Below are positions 7,371 through 15,391 of a stretch of DNA of 46,106 nt, in pieces. The stretch spans positions 1-46,106 of the forward strand of contig NZ_NOWF01000015.1 of the NCBI RefSeq assembly GCF_002245355.1, written 5' to 3'. The position numbers and the translations under genes were made by a program. Within the stretch, counting starts at the first letter, position 1. Each line of letters starts with the position of its first letter. This DNA comes from Paludifilum halophilum (GTDB lineage Bacteria; Bacillota; Bacilli; Thermoactinomycetales; DSM-45169). The notes under the pieces were generated by a model, which was given only the letters and a program-made list of their open reading frames with translations, was not told the origin of the DNA and made no database searches.

Positions 7371-7650
7371 TCAGTACCGATCCATGTTGGCTTTTTACAA
7401 ATCATGGTATCATGAGTCCAAAGATATGACGCAGGAGTATGTTCAAGAATTAAAACGCTCGATTCAGTATTTTCCGGGCCATGTTCTCAATCACATATCC
7501 TTAAGTATCTCCTATAAGGAACACGGTCAAGAAGAAAAGAGTCGGTATCATAGGGTGAAGGGATCGATCATATTGATCCGGAAAGTGACATGGCAGATAG
7601 AACGGATGTTCAGTTTTTTATCAGAGAACGTATTAAAAAATATCATGTAA
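7371..7650 (+). pseudogene. immunity-like gene fragment with frameshift
   Basis: A + strand frame contains SMLAFYKSWYHESKDMTQ, then VQELKRSIQYFPGHVLNHIS, and continues after a shift near 7563 as IDHIDPESDMADRTDVQFF and RERIKKYHV. The order resembles a helical repeat-type protein. No intact start is seen; the sequence abuts the divergent - strand gene at 7365. The remnant ends at a strong hairpin. Confidence 0.45.
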
Positions 7651-7685
7651 CCGGCCATGGCAATAATCATGGCCGGTTACATGAT
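7642..7685. terminator. 18-bp perfect hairpin
   Basis: Arms 7642-7659 and 7668-7685 are perfect complements with an 8-nt loop (GCAATAAT). On the - strand the stem is followed by ATTTTTTAAT, giving a good intrinsic terminator in the leftward direction. On the + strand no T-run follows. Confidence 0.6.
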
Positions 7686-7713
7686 CACTTATTATTCGAC
7701 ATAATAAAGGAAG

Positions 7714-8078
7714 TTGAATTTATTGGATCAAGATATCCTGGTCTTAAAAAAGAATGCCAGAGGCGAAAAAGGTAGTTTTATTTACTTTTTACACGAAAGA
7801 AACCGATTTGATGAAAAATCCTACCGGGAATATTTCAATAGTGTGATTAACATTGTTAATAAAAGGGCGGATAAACCGTTGGATCGGGATATTTCTACGA
7901 TGTTAGTGAAAAGTTACAGCTATATACTACGTTCATTTATTTTTTTACTTATCTCCCAATGACTTATCCGAAATTAAAAAGTATCCACAAGAATCATCTT
8001 TTGACTATATTGAGAACCTGACCATCTTAATCGAAAATTATTTTAGAGGAATAAAGGTGGATAGAAGTATCTTCTAGG
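7714..8078 (+). pseudogene. broken immunity-like gene
   Basis: A TTG start with AAAGGAAG upstream opens MNLLDQDILVLKKNARGEKG and runs to SYSYILRSFIF. After a one-base shift near 7940, in a run of T, it continues HLFFYLSPNDLSEIKKY, then DYIENLTILIENYFRG, to a stop at 8078. Together this gives about 120 residues. The shift at a homopolymer could be a true mutation or a sequencing error. No family is recognised; position and size fit an immunity protein. Confidence 0.55.
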
Positions 8079-8286
8079 ATGTATCCGGTCATTCAAGTTG
8101 TGCCTTATAAACAGGGAGGGCTGGTATGGTCGAAGGAGATCCTTTGCGTTTTCACAAGAGATCGGAAATGGTCGCACCGGCCCTCTCCTATTGACCGAAA
8201 CAAACTGAAAAATTACACAAATGCCTGTTATCGAGATCTGTGGCAGAGGAGAAAAATCCTTTTTGAATAATAACGGGAAACGGATC
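8079..8286. other. no convincing gene
   Basis: Two short frames are open here (63 residues from 8079, and MVEGDPLRFHKRSEMV from about 8126), but neither has a good ribosome site and neither is recognisable. It is probably debris of an earlier toxin or immunity gene. Confidence 0.4.
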
Positions 8287-8550
8287 ATGATCTATCAAGT
8301 CAAATCACTTTTAAACGAAGAATCGGAATGTATTCTTCAAAAGATGGTGTATGAGGATCTTATGAATATAAGAATGGCGACGACTAGTTCTTGGGATAAA
8401 GATGAAGACAGTGATCATAATATGGGGTTCCTTGTTGTATTTGACTTTCGGGACACGAGTATTTCTATTTCCAATGATTTTGTTCGTAAGGTGGAGGGTA
8501 TTGCATTTCCGCAATTAAAAGTAGAAAATCTGCGTGATTACAATGGTTAA
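8287..8550 (+). CDS. hypothetical protein, immunity-like
   Basis: An 87-residue protein beginning MIYQVKSLLNEESECILQ, with a central GFLVVFDFRDTSISISND stretch that suggests a beta-rich fold. The frame is open upstream to 8221 but ATG 8287 gives the most plausible protein. Its stop overlaps the ATG of the next gene by 8 nt, so the two are probably translationally coupled. Function unknown; the context is a chain of immunity-type genes. Confidence 0.5.
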   Translation: MIYQVKSLLNEESECILQKMVYEDLMNIRMATTSSWDKDEDSDHNMGFLVVFDFRDTSISISNDFVRKVEGIAFPQLKVENLRDYNG

Positions 8551-8902
8551 TTTTAAAGAGGAACTTGAAGAAATCGATATCGCTTTGCGCACGAATTGGA
8601 AACCACGGCCCATCCAAAAAGTATCGATTCTTAGAGATCGATTAAAATGGAGTTATCAGGGAGATCAATGGGAATGGACTTTTGATGCAGGAGTAAAAAT
8701 TTCTGTTGGTGATAACGACCTTTTAGTGGTAGCCAAAGATTCTTCGATTGGCATCATGGAGTTCTGGCTGGGCAGTAATATAGACTGGATCCATGATCGA
8801 GACAAGATCGGCGACTTATATTTTTTTGAACCGAACGAATTAAAGGAGATATGGAGAGAAGAGATAGTTCTCAAAACACCTGAATCGTATTGGGTCCGAT
8901 AA
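8543..8902 (+). CDS. hypothetical protein, immunity-like
   Basis: A 119-residue acidic protein starting MVNFKEELEEIDIALRTNW, with a Trp-rich central section (KWSYQGDQWEWTFDAG) and a C-terminal EIWREEIVLKTPESYWVR. Its start lies inside the previous gene's 3' end. It ends about 20 bp before the orphan toxin junction repeat. No family recognised. It could be immunity to a toxin tip that has been replaced. Confidence 0.55.
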   Translation: MVNFKEELEEIDIALRTNWKPRPIQKVSILRDRLKWSYQGDQWEWTFDAGVKISVGDNDLLVVAKDSSIGIMEFWLGSNIDWIHDRDKIGDLYFFEPNELKEIWREEIVLKTPESYWVR

Positions 8903-8921
8903 GTCCGGGTTCACTTTCGCC

Positions 8922-9041
8922 ATCGGAAAAGGGTGGAAGTGGGGAAAAGCCGGTGGAAAGACAGCTTGGAAAGGGATCAAGGAAGTCGATGATTTTTTCA
9001 TCGGGCTGGCTTGCGCGAAGGAGAAAAAAGGCGATGGTTGT
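8922..9041 (+). repeat. toxin junction repeat, copy 2 (orphan cassette)
   Basis: Copy of 4892-5011 with about five differences. It provides the homology through which the orphan barnase tip could replace the current toxin tip, as known for orphan CdiA-CT and Rhs tips. Confidence 0.92.
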
Positions 9042-9430
9042 GGAGGTAAAAGAAATGAAAAGAATACGTCTTCCAATAAAAATCAAAATAACAGAAAGTC
9101 TTTTGGAAAAGGTAGTACAACAAAGTTACCTCCGGAAAATAGCCAGTCATATGATGATATTAAGAGAGTAATTGAATCATTAGAAAATGAAGGGAAATTG
9201 CCATCGGATTATTCGAGAAGTGGGAAGGCTGGGATGGCAGGAGGTAGAAAATGGGGGAATCAAGCAAATACCCTACCTCCGGGTAACTACAAAGAGGCCG
9301 ACGTAGGCGCCAAAAATGCAGATGGTACTAGAGGTAGCGAACGAAAAGTTATTCAGACGACGGAAGGTATTACTATACAAGTGACCATTATGATAGTTTT
9401 ATTGAAGTAAGTTCTAAGGATTTAAAGTAA
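8922..9430 (+). pseudogene. orphan toxin tip: junction repeat plus frameshifted barnase-type RNase domain
   Basis: Begins without a start codon, in frame with the constant region of the full-length toxin (GKGWKWGKAGGKTAWKG and onward). A Lys/Asn-rich stretch follows, then a ribonuclease N1/barnase-type domain: LPSDYSRSGKAG, KWGNQANTLPPGNYKEAD, then RGSERKVI. The frame then ends early at 9410. A single-base loss near 9350-9360 separates it from the catalytic end, SDDGRYYYTSDHYDSF, which reads on in another frame to a stop at 9430. That end aligns with the barnase TTDHYQTF segment holding the catalytic His. A barstar gene follows. It looks like a silent cassette able to recombine onto the full-length toxin. 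Confidence 0.8.
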
Positions 9431-9441
9431 TACTTCTATCG

Positions 9442-9489
9442 AACACTTGAGTGCCTCCTTTGAGAGATACTCAAGTGTTATAAAGGAGG
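9442..9489 (+). promoter_or_regulatory. hairpin with anti-Shine-Dalgarno loop before barstar
   Basis: AACACTTGAGT (9442-9452) and ACTCAAGTGTT (9469-9479) form a perfect 11-bp stem with a 16-nt loop. The loop holds CCTCCTTT (9454-9461), the exact complement of the barstar ribosome site AAAGGAGG at 9482-9489. The two pairings could compete, so translation of barstar might be switched by RNA structure. The structures are seen; regulation is inference. Confidence 0.5.
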
Positions 9490-9500
9490 TATATTTTATA

Positions 9501-10079
9501 TTGATAAAAAATAATGTATTAAAGAACATCAATCAAATAATAGAAAATAAAAATTTAATATTGGTAGGAAACAAGAGTGTACCACTGAGTTTAATTAAAC
9601 AATCCTTAGAAGAAGAAATTCAGACGCTTCATGTATACGAATTGTCGGGAAGAAAAATGAAATCCAAAGAGGACTTTTACAATGAGTTTTACACTAAAAT
9701 ACCTTTAATCAATCATCCAGGCAAGAATTTGGATGCTGTAAGGGACTGTTTGCTTACCCTTGAACTTTATAACAAACAAAAACACCTCATATTTTGGAAA
9801 GATGCAGACGTTTTGTTGAAAAATAATACAAAGTTTTTTTATGAAGTTGTTGACTTGATTTTAGGGACTCTAAAAGAGTTAACTGTCGGCGATGAAATAG
9901 AAAAAGAGAATAGCCCGGAAGAGTTTAAAGACTGGATACCTACTTGGGTCGGTTGTCTTATTACAGGAGATTTAACACTTCTTCAAAACGAGTATGACTA
10001 TTCCATATTAAAAAGTTTATTTTGGGAAGAAATGTTTTTTGAACTTGATTCTAATACTACTGTATTTTTGACTAAGTAG
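9501..10079 (+). CDS. barstar-like immunity protein
   Basis: A 192-residue protein whose central part (about residues 50-130) fits barstar (PF01337), the inhibitor that blocks the active site of barnase-type RNases. The segment YELSGRKMKSKEDFYNEF is followed by the hallmark GKNLDAVRDCL, where barstar has GENLDALWDCL, and then LIFWKDADVL. N- and C-terminal extensions make it about twice the size of classical barstar (90 residues). The TTG at 9501 is chosen because AAAGGAGG lies 11 nt upstream; an earlier TTG at 9447 has no ribosome site. It pairs with the frameshifted barnase tip just upstream. Confidence 0.85.
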   Translation: MIKNNVLKNINQIIENKNLILVGNKSVPLSLIKQSLEEEIQTLHVYELSGRKMKSKEDFYNEFYTKIPLINHPGKNLDAVRDCLLTLELYNKQKHLIFWKDADVLLKNNTKFFYEVVDLILGTLKELTVGDEIEKENSPEEFKDWIPTWVGCLITGDLTLLQNEYDYSILKSLFWEEMFFELDSNTTVFLTK

Positions 10080-10091
10080 TTTATCCCTTTA

Positions 10092-10289
10092 TGATGATCA
10101 AATTTATTTCGCGAATCGAAAATGTCGTCGATGTCCAGTAGGGGAAAAACCCCCGGGGATCGACGACATTTTTGTATTCGGGGGATTCCTTGATATCACG
10201 GGAAAAGCGAAAAAAGGGAGTTGTGAAGAGGCGGATTTTCGTGTACCTTATGGATAGAAGGAAATGGCTTGGTTGTAGGCCTTTCTGGG
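10092..10289 (+). promoter_or_regulatory. CRISPR leader of array F
   Basis: Starts abruptly after the barstar gene, inside the usual leader sequence (AAATTTATTTCGCGAATCG). The hairpin is intact at 10121-10172, followed by the promoter-like block and Shine-Dalgarno/ATG. The mini-ORF here has an in-frame TAG four codons after the ATG (GCT TGG TTG TAG). Confidence 0.8.
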
Positions 10290-10852
10290 GTTACCAAGCT
10301 ACCTATGAGGGATTGAAACCCTCCGGCTGCTCTTGGGGCTGCTTTTGAGGCTCCTTTTGGTTACCAAGCTACCTATGAGGGATTGAAACAAGCAGTACGC
10401 CGTTTTGTACGATGAAAATTCGGGCCCGCCGGTTACCAAACTACCTATGAGGGATTGAAACCCTGATGATTGCCATTGTCTTGAACTTCGTGTTCAGTTA
10501 TCGATCTAACTATGAGGAATTGAAACCGGTCGGGAGCGGATGCGCTTTGTCATGCTGAATATGGTACTAAGCTACCTATAAGGAATTGAAACCCCTGTAT
10601 ATCATATACAGAGCAACTTGTAGAAAGAAAGTTACCAAGCTACCTATAAGGAATTGAAACACTCTCGGAGGAGCGTATAACCGCTGTCTCATAAGGTTAT
10701 AGATCTACCTATAAGGAATTGAAACAATAAGAGCCGATAAAAGACGTCAAAACCCTTCGTAACAGCGTTACCGATTTACCTATGAGGAATTGAAACTCGG
10801 CTCCGGATTTCCCATTCAAATCCTCCTTTTTTATGGTTACCGATCTACCTAT
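10290..10852 (+). CRISPR. CRISPR array F (9 repeats, last one cut)
   Basis: Repeats start at 10290, 10360, 10432, 10497, 10563, 10631, 10696 and 10767. A 17-bp half repeat at 10836-10852 is fused directly to the inner part of another leader. Repeat alleles are mixed (GAGGGATTG, TATGAGG, TATAAGG; CCAAGC, TCGATC, TAGATC), suggesting an old array. Confidence 0.95.
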
Positions 10853-10960
10853 CGGATTCCTTGATGCCATGGGAAAAGCGAAAAAAGGGAGTTGTAAAGA
10901 GGCGGATTTTCGTATACCTTATGGATAGAAGGAAATGGCTTGGTTGTAGGCCTTTCTGGG
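10853..10960 (+). promoter_or_regulatory. truncated leader of array G
   Basis: Holds only the right part of a leader, starting at CGGATTCCTTGATG. The hairpin and everything upstream are absent because the sequence joins a half repeat of array F. The promoter-like TTGTAAAGAGG block and the ATG before the repeat are kept; the mini-ORF carries the same TAG as in leader F. Confidence 0.75.
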
Positions 10961-11047
10961 GTTACCAAGCTACCTATGGGAATTGAAACTCCTTTCTCTG
11001 GAAAAATTTGAGTTTTCAGTCACCGATCTACCTACAAGGGTTGAAAC
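10961..11047 (+). CRISPR. CRISPR array G (2 repeats)
   Basis: A 29-bp repeat at 10961-10989 (one base lost in the TATGGGAATTG part) and a degenerate last repeat at 11019-11047 surround one 29-nt spacer. It is probably the remains of an array shortened by the recombination that also cut leader G. Confidence 0.85.
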
Positions 11048-11364
11048 CCGAAACACGCGTTGTACCCTTTAATAAAGCTCCGCCTTCTTTGTACGCCATC
11101 TACGAGGATACAACCTTCAAAAGCGGTTCGATCAGACGACGAAATACAATCAACGGGGTCCCATTTATAAAGATGGATTTATTTCGTGGATCGAAAGTGT
11201 CGTCGATGTCCGGTAGAGGAAAAAACCCCGGGGATCGACGACATTTTTGAAATGCCCGGATTCCTTGATACCATGGAAAAAGCGGGAAAAGGGAGTTGTG
11301 AAGAGGCAGATTTTCGTGTATTTTATGGATAGAAGGAAATGGCTTCGTCGTGGGCTTTTCTGGG
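11048..11364 (+). promoter_or_regulatory. trailer of array G and leader of array H
   Basis: The trailer is nearly identical to that of array C (CGAAACACGCGTTG and onward). The hairpin lies at about 11194-11247, followed by the promoter-like block and ATG before the repeat. Confidence 0.8.
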
Positions 11365-11720
11365 GTTACCGATCTACCTACAAGGAATTGAAACCCGGAA
11401 TACACAGGGCAATTTGATTGAAACAAACAAGGTTACCGATCTACCTACAAGGAATTGAAACTCCCTTGCCGGAATCAAGGCGGACTCAGGGGAAACCGTT
11501 ACCGATCTACCTACAAGGAATTGAAACAATACAATTAAGGAGATGATCAAGGACTCGGAAGACAACGTTACCGATCTACCTACAAGGAATTGAAACTAAC
11601 TTAGAAGTCATCGTTTCCCGGTATGGTGTGGAGTTACCGATCTACCTACAAGGAATTGAAACTAAAAACTTACCGTAGGTGTTATCGGACGGGCTTATCA
11701 AGTACCTATAAGGAGCTTTC
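11365..11720 (+). CRISPR. CRISPR array H (5 repeats plus remnant)
   Basis: Five identical repeats (CCGATC, CTACAAGG allele) start at 11365, 11432, 11498, 11567 and 11633. After one more spacer a decayed repeat remains near 11695-11720 (TACCTATAAGGAG). This is the array nearest upstream of the cas operon. Confidence 0.96.
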
Positions 11721-11899
11721 CATACCACCCATTAAAGTGGGTGGTTAACGTTTGTCGTAGAATCGCTTTAAATGTGGACATTTAGTAAAAATACGATTCA
11801 TATTTTGAGATAAATTTCTGAAGGGTCTTGCAACACAGTAAGGTTTTATAATAAGATTAAGTCGCAGTTATTTATACCCATCATTGGTGGTGACAGGGA
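11721..11899 (+). promoter_or_regulatory. cas operon upstream region
   Basis: A 7-bp hairpin CCACCCA/TGGGTGG lies at 11725-11744. A TATAAT -10 box at 11847-11852 is likely to serve cas6. No -35 box at the usual distance is convincing (TTGCAA at 11828 is only 13 nt away), so the promoter may be weak or activator-dependent. Nothing else is recognised here. Confidence 0.45.
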
Positions 11900-12661
11900 T
11901 TGCGGTTGAGGATACAGTTCGCTTTTCGGGACCCTTTGTTCTTACCCCAGTCTTATCAAAGGGCTTTGCAGGGGATGATTTATTCGGCGATCGATGATGA
12001 AAAGGTTCGATTTTTTTTGCATGAGGAAGGATTTTTGTGGAAAAAGCGCCGATTTAAGCCTTTCGTGTTTTCGTGGATGCAAGGTTCCTTTCGGATGAAC
12101 AGCAAAGGATTTCTTTTTGATTCACCCGTTCATTTATACATCAGTTCCTGCTGGGAGCCTTTCATTCAAGCCCTGTCGCATTCCCTTTTAAACCGTTCCT
12201 GCATCGTTTTACACCATCAGCCTGTGACCATCGATGAGGTCGATATGTTGGAAGAACCGGAATTTGGGACGGAAACGGTGGTCAAGACCCTTTCACCGGT
12301 GACGATGTACTCCACTTTGCAGACAGCGGAAGGTCGAAAGGTGACCCACTACTACGATGTGCGGGAAAAGGCCTTCTCTGATTTGATTCACAAAAATTTG
12401 GTCAAAAAAGCCCAGACCCTTTATAACCTCGACTTGAACCAGTCTTCTTTTTCCATCGAACCCGTCGGCAAGGTAAAGCCGACTCAACAGAAACGGATTT
12501 ATTACAAAGGATTTTTAATCAAGGCGTGGCATGGGACTTTTCGCATGAGGGGGGATCCAACTTTGCAGAAAGTGGCTTATCAAGTGGGAGCCGGCGGCAA
12601 AAACGCCCAGGGATTCGGGATGTTGGATTTTGTGAGCAGCGATGGGGGGACGGGGGAATGA
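11900..12661 (+). CDS. cas6: Cas6, crRNA-processing endoribonuclease
   Basis: A 253-residue Cas6, which cuts the array transcript inside each repeat and leaves the 8-nt 5' handle (AUUGAAAC here). The C-terminal Gly-rich loop GAGGKNAQGFGML (about residues 232-244) is the family signature. An N-terminal LRIQFAFRDP strand opens the first ferredoxin-like fold. The start is TTG; no later start leaves a full fold. The stop overlaps the cas8b ATG (ATGA), so the operon is translationally coupled. This single Cas6 must handle all repeat alleles of the 14 arrays. Confidence 0.93.
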   Translation: MRLRIQFAFRDPLFLPQSYQRALQGMIYSAIDDEKVRFFLHEEGFLWKKRRFKPFVFSWMQGSFRMNSKGFLFDSPVHLYISSCWEPFIQALSHSLLNRSCIVLHHQPVTIDEVDMLEEPEFGTETVVKTLSPVTMYSTLQTAEGRKVTHYYDVREKAFSDLIHKNLVKKAQTLYNLDLNQSSFSIEPVGKVKPTQQKRIYYKGFLIKAWHGTFRMRGDPTLQKVAYQVGAGGKNAQGFGMLDFVSSDGGTGE

Positions 12662-14424
12662 TCAGTGCCGTGCGACAACTCGGGGAGTGGAAGCTGAAGC
12701 GGGAAGCAAAGGATACGCTGGATGTCTTGATTCAGCCCATCGATGAGAACCGTTACCCGCATATCCTGATGATCCATCTTGACGGGGACCGGTGGACCGT
12801 GGAATTGGAGGAATGCCAAACATCAACGTCGGACCGGCTTTTGTATCGACGGGGATCTCCCCGGGGAATCAATTTCTCTCCGACAGCCATGGTGACAGAT
12901 GCCACTACAACCTTTGACATCAAACTGCTGGCCTGGTTTAAAAAAGTGATCAAGGAACAAAAAAAGTATGAACCGACAGATATCGAGTGCATGGAAAAGG
13001 CTTACCGGATCATCGATGGGGATCAAGAGGCGATCATGGAACGGATTCAGGAAAAAATGAAGGGACTGAAAGGAGGGGTGGTGCTTTCGATCAAGATCGA
13101 TGGAAGCTACCTGAAGGAGATTCCTGCTTTTGTGACGATTTTTTCAGCGATGGTGAATGAGAAGGACCTGAAAAACTTTGCTGAGAATCAGGTGTGTTCC
13201 GTATGTGGAAAAGAGCATTCCGTGGTATTGGCCGGTTCCAGCGCATTTAAATTTTACACCGATGACAAACCGGGATTTATCACCGGCCATTTCGATAAGA
13301 AGCGTTCCTGGCGAAACTACCCCGTCTGTATGGAGTGCAATCTGATGCTGCAGGAGGGGAAGCGTTTGGTCGAGGAGAGATTGAGGTTTCGGTTTTACGG
13401 ATTATCTTATACGTTGATTCCGCAATTCTTATTCGGCGAAACGGAACTGCAGGAGGAGATTCTCGACATACTGATCAGCGGTGGGAAAAATCGTTCTTTG
13501 CAGGACCAATCAGTTAAGGACTACTTGGGGGAAGAAGACGAAATTCTTGAGGAATTGACCGATGCTTCCGATTCCTTGGTTTTAAATCTGTTGTTTATGC
13601 AAAAGATCCAATCCGCTGAGCGGATTCTGATGTTGGTGGAAGATGTGGTCCCCTCCCGTTTGAACACCATTTTTGAAGCGAAAAAATCGGTGGAGAGGAA
13701 ATTCCCTTTCCGGGATGACCCGGATCGGTACAGACCCTATCATTTCGGGCGCCTGCGAACCTTTTTCCGAAAATCGGATGAAAACAAAAGGGATAACGAC
13801 CTGGACAAGTATTTTCTGGAGATTACCGCTTCTGTTTTTCGGGGGCAAGAGTTGAATGTCCGTTTTTTGAGTACTTTTATGATGAAGGAAATCCGTAAAG
13901 GGTTTGTCCGGGAAGAGGGGATGGATCGTCTGGTTCGGGATGCGGTGATGAATCTTCTGTTTTTGGAAGCGTTGAAGATTTTGAGCAAAGGAGAGTCGGT
14001 ATGGATGAAAGAGAGCCGGTTTGAAACGGTATTCCAACAGTATGGCCCTCATTTGAACCGTCCCGAAAAACGGGGGCTGTTTCTGTTGGGAGTCATGACG
14101 CAACTGTTGTTGCGGGTGCAGTATCGGGAGCGGCATGCCCATCCGTTTCAGAAACAATTGAAGGGGTTGAAGATGCATGAAAAAGATTTTTTAGGATTAT
14201 TGCCGAAAGTACAGGAGAAGTTGCAGCAGTATGAAAGCTATGATCGCGGAAAACAGTTGTTGTCCCGGGAGATTTCCGATTTGCTGTTATCCTCCCGACC
14301 CGGGTGGAAGATGTCCGTGGATGAAATGAATTTTTATTTCGCCAGTGGGATGAATCTGTACGATCAAGTGACTCCGATCCTCTATCCGGAAAAAGAGTTA
14401 TCCAAGGAGGCAGAAAAAGTATGA
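12658..14424 (+). CDS. cas8b: Cas8b, type I-B Cascade large subunit (TM1802-like)
   Basis: A 588-residue large subunit expected to recognise the PAM and hold the target in Cascade. Start ATG 12658 overlaps the cas6 stop; the frame stays open further upstream but that part is cas6 in another frame. A zinc-binding pair CSVC (Cys180, Cys183) and CMEC (Cys224, Cys227) is present, typical of TM1802/Csh1-type Cas8b proteins. The rest is poorly conserved, as usual. It ends in an ATGA overlap with cas7. Assignment rests on position, length and the cysteine pairs. Confidence 0.9.
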   Translation: MISAVRQLGEWKLKREAKDTLDVLIQPIDENRYPHILMIHLDGDRWTVELEECQTSTSDRLLYRRGSPRGINFSPTAMVTDATTTFDIKLLAWFKKVIKEQKKYEPTDIECMEKAYRIIDGDQEAIMERIQEKMKGLKGGVVLSIKIDGSYLKEIPAFVTIFSAMVNEKDLKNFAENQVCSVCGKEHSVVLAGSSAFKFYTDDKPGFITGHFDKKRSWRNYPVCMECNLMLQEGKRLVEERLRFRFYGLSYTLIPQFLFGETELQEEILDILISGGKNRSLQDQSVKDYLGEEDEILEELTDASDSLVLNLLFMQKIQSAERILMLVEDVVPSRLNTIFEAKKSVERKFPFRDDPDRYRPYHFGRLRTFFRKSDENKRDNDLDKYFLEITASVFRGQELNVRFLSTFMMKEIRKGFVREEGMDRLVRDAVMNLLFLEALKILSKGESVWMKESRFETVFQQYGPHLNRPEKRGLFLLGVMTQLLLRVQYRERHAHPFQKQLKGLKMHEKDFLGLLPKVQEKLQQYESYDRGKQLLSREISDLLLSSRPGWKMSVDEMNFYFASGMNLYDQVTPILYPEKELSKEAEKV

Positions 14425-15380
14425 ATCATCGATCCGAAGTCTTGTTCCTGTACGATGTTTCCTGGACCAATCCCAACGGGGATCCCGTGGATGAAAACAA
14501 ACCCCGTATCGACGAAGAGACCGGTCGTAATATCGTAACGGATGTGCGTCTGAAACGAACTGCTCGCGATTATCTACACGATTTCAGAGGGTATGAAATA
14601 TTTGTCCGGGAGATCGCCGATGAACAGGGGGCGATCCAGGATGCCAAACACCGCGCCGAGGATTTTTTGATCAAAGATGGGGAAAAAGTGTCCAAATCCG
14701 CTGTATCCTTACCGGAGATGAAACAGATCATCTGTGAAAACATGCTGAAGGAATGTATCGATGTCCGTCTGTTCGGAGGGACCATCCCGATTGAAAAATC
14801 CAATAAGGAAAAAAGTTCGATTACATTGACGGGCCCGGTGCAGTTTCAGATAGGCACCTCGATGCATCAGGTAAAATTGGAGTATCTCAAAGGGACCGGG
14901 GCGTTTGCCTCCGGTGAAGGGCAGACGCGAAAAACCTTCCGGGAAGAATATGTTCTCCCATATTCCCTGATCTCCTTTTACGGAGTGGTCAATGAAAAAG
15001 CGGCACAACACACGAAGATGTCCGAGGAAGATGTCTCCGCTTTGATGGAAGGGCTGTGGAACGGGACGAAAAATTTGATTTCCCGGAGCAAAGTGGGGCA
15101 ACAACCGCGGATTCTGCTTCGCATCGTCTACCGGGAGGATTGTTTTCACATCGGTGAACTACATAAATTGGTCACCTTCCGGAGCGAAAAGTCGGATGAA
15201 GAGATCCGTCATGTGAACGACGGGGTCCTGAACGGCGACCGATTGGTGGCCAAGATGGAAAAGGAAAAAGAAAAAATCCTCCGGGTGGAATATCAGGTGG
15301 ACGAGCAAGTTTCCGCCTCTCACCAACTGGATGAAGTGTGCCGGCGATTGGGGATTGAGTACAGAGAATTGGGTTTTTAG
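14421..15380 (+). CDS. cas7: Cas7 (Csh2-type), Cascade backbone
   Basis: A 319-residue Cas7 of the Csh2 type. The start is characteristic: RSEVLFLYDVSWTNPNGDP, then RIDEETGRNIVTDVRLKRTARDYL. Several copies form the backbone along the spacer part of the crRNA. The segment VRLFGGTIP and later TGPVQFQIGTS are family features. The ATG overlaps the cas8b stop; a GGGGAGG site after its stop serves cas5. Confidence 0.96.
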   Translation: MNHRSEVLFLYDVSWTNPNGDPVDENKPRIDEETGRNIVTDVRLKRTARDYLHDFRGYEIFVREIADEQGAIQDAKHRAEDFLIKDGEKVSKSAVSLPEMKQIICENMLKECIDVRLFGGTIPIEKSNKEKSSITLTGPVQFQIGTSMHQVKLEYLKGTGAFASGEGQTRKTFREEYVLPYSLISFYGVVNEKAAQHTKMSEEDVSALMEGLWNGTKNLISRSKVGQQPRILLRIVYREDCFHIGELHKLVTFRSEKSDEEIRHVNDGVLNGDRLVAKMEKEKEKILRVEYQVDEQVSASHQLDEVCRRLGIEYRELGF

Positions 15381-15391
15381 GGGAGGATCCC

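Noticed and set aside
8126..8195. Short frame MVEGDPLRFHKRSEMV
   Set aside because: Only about 22 residues with a stop; it may be gene debris but nothing supports an independent gene.
9447..9500. Upstream TTG start for the barstar gene
   Set aside because: It lies inside the hairpin stem and lacks a ribosome site; TTG 9501 follows AAAGGAGG at good distance.
12526..12657. Longer cas8b start at 12526
   Set aside because: The extra 44 codons overlap cas6 in another frame; ATG 12658 makes the same ATGA junction seen at cas7 and cas3.
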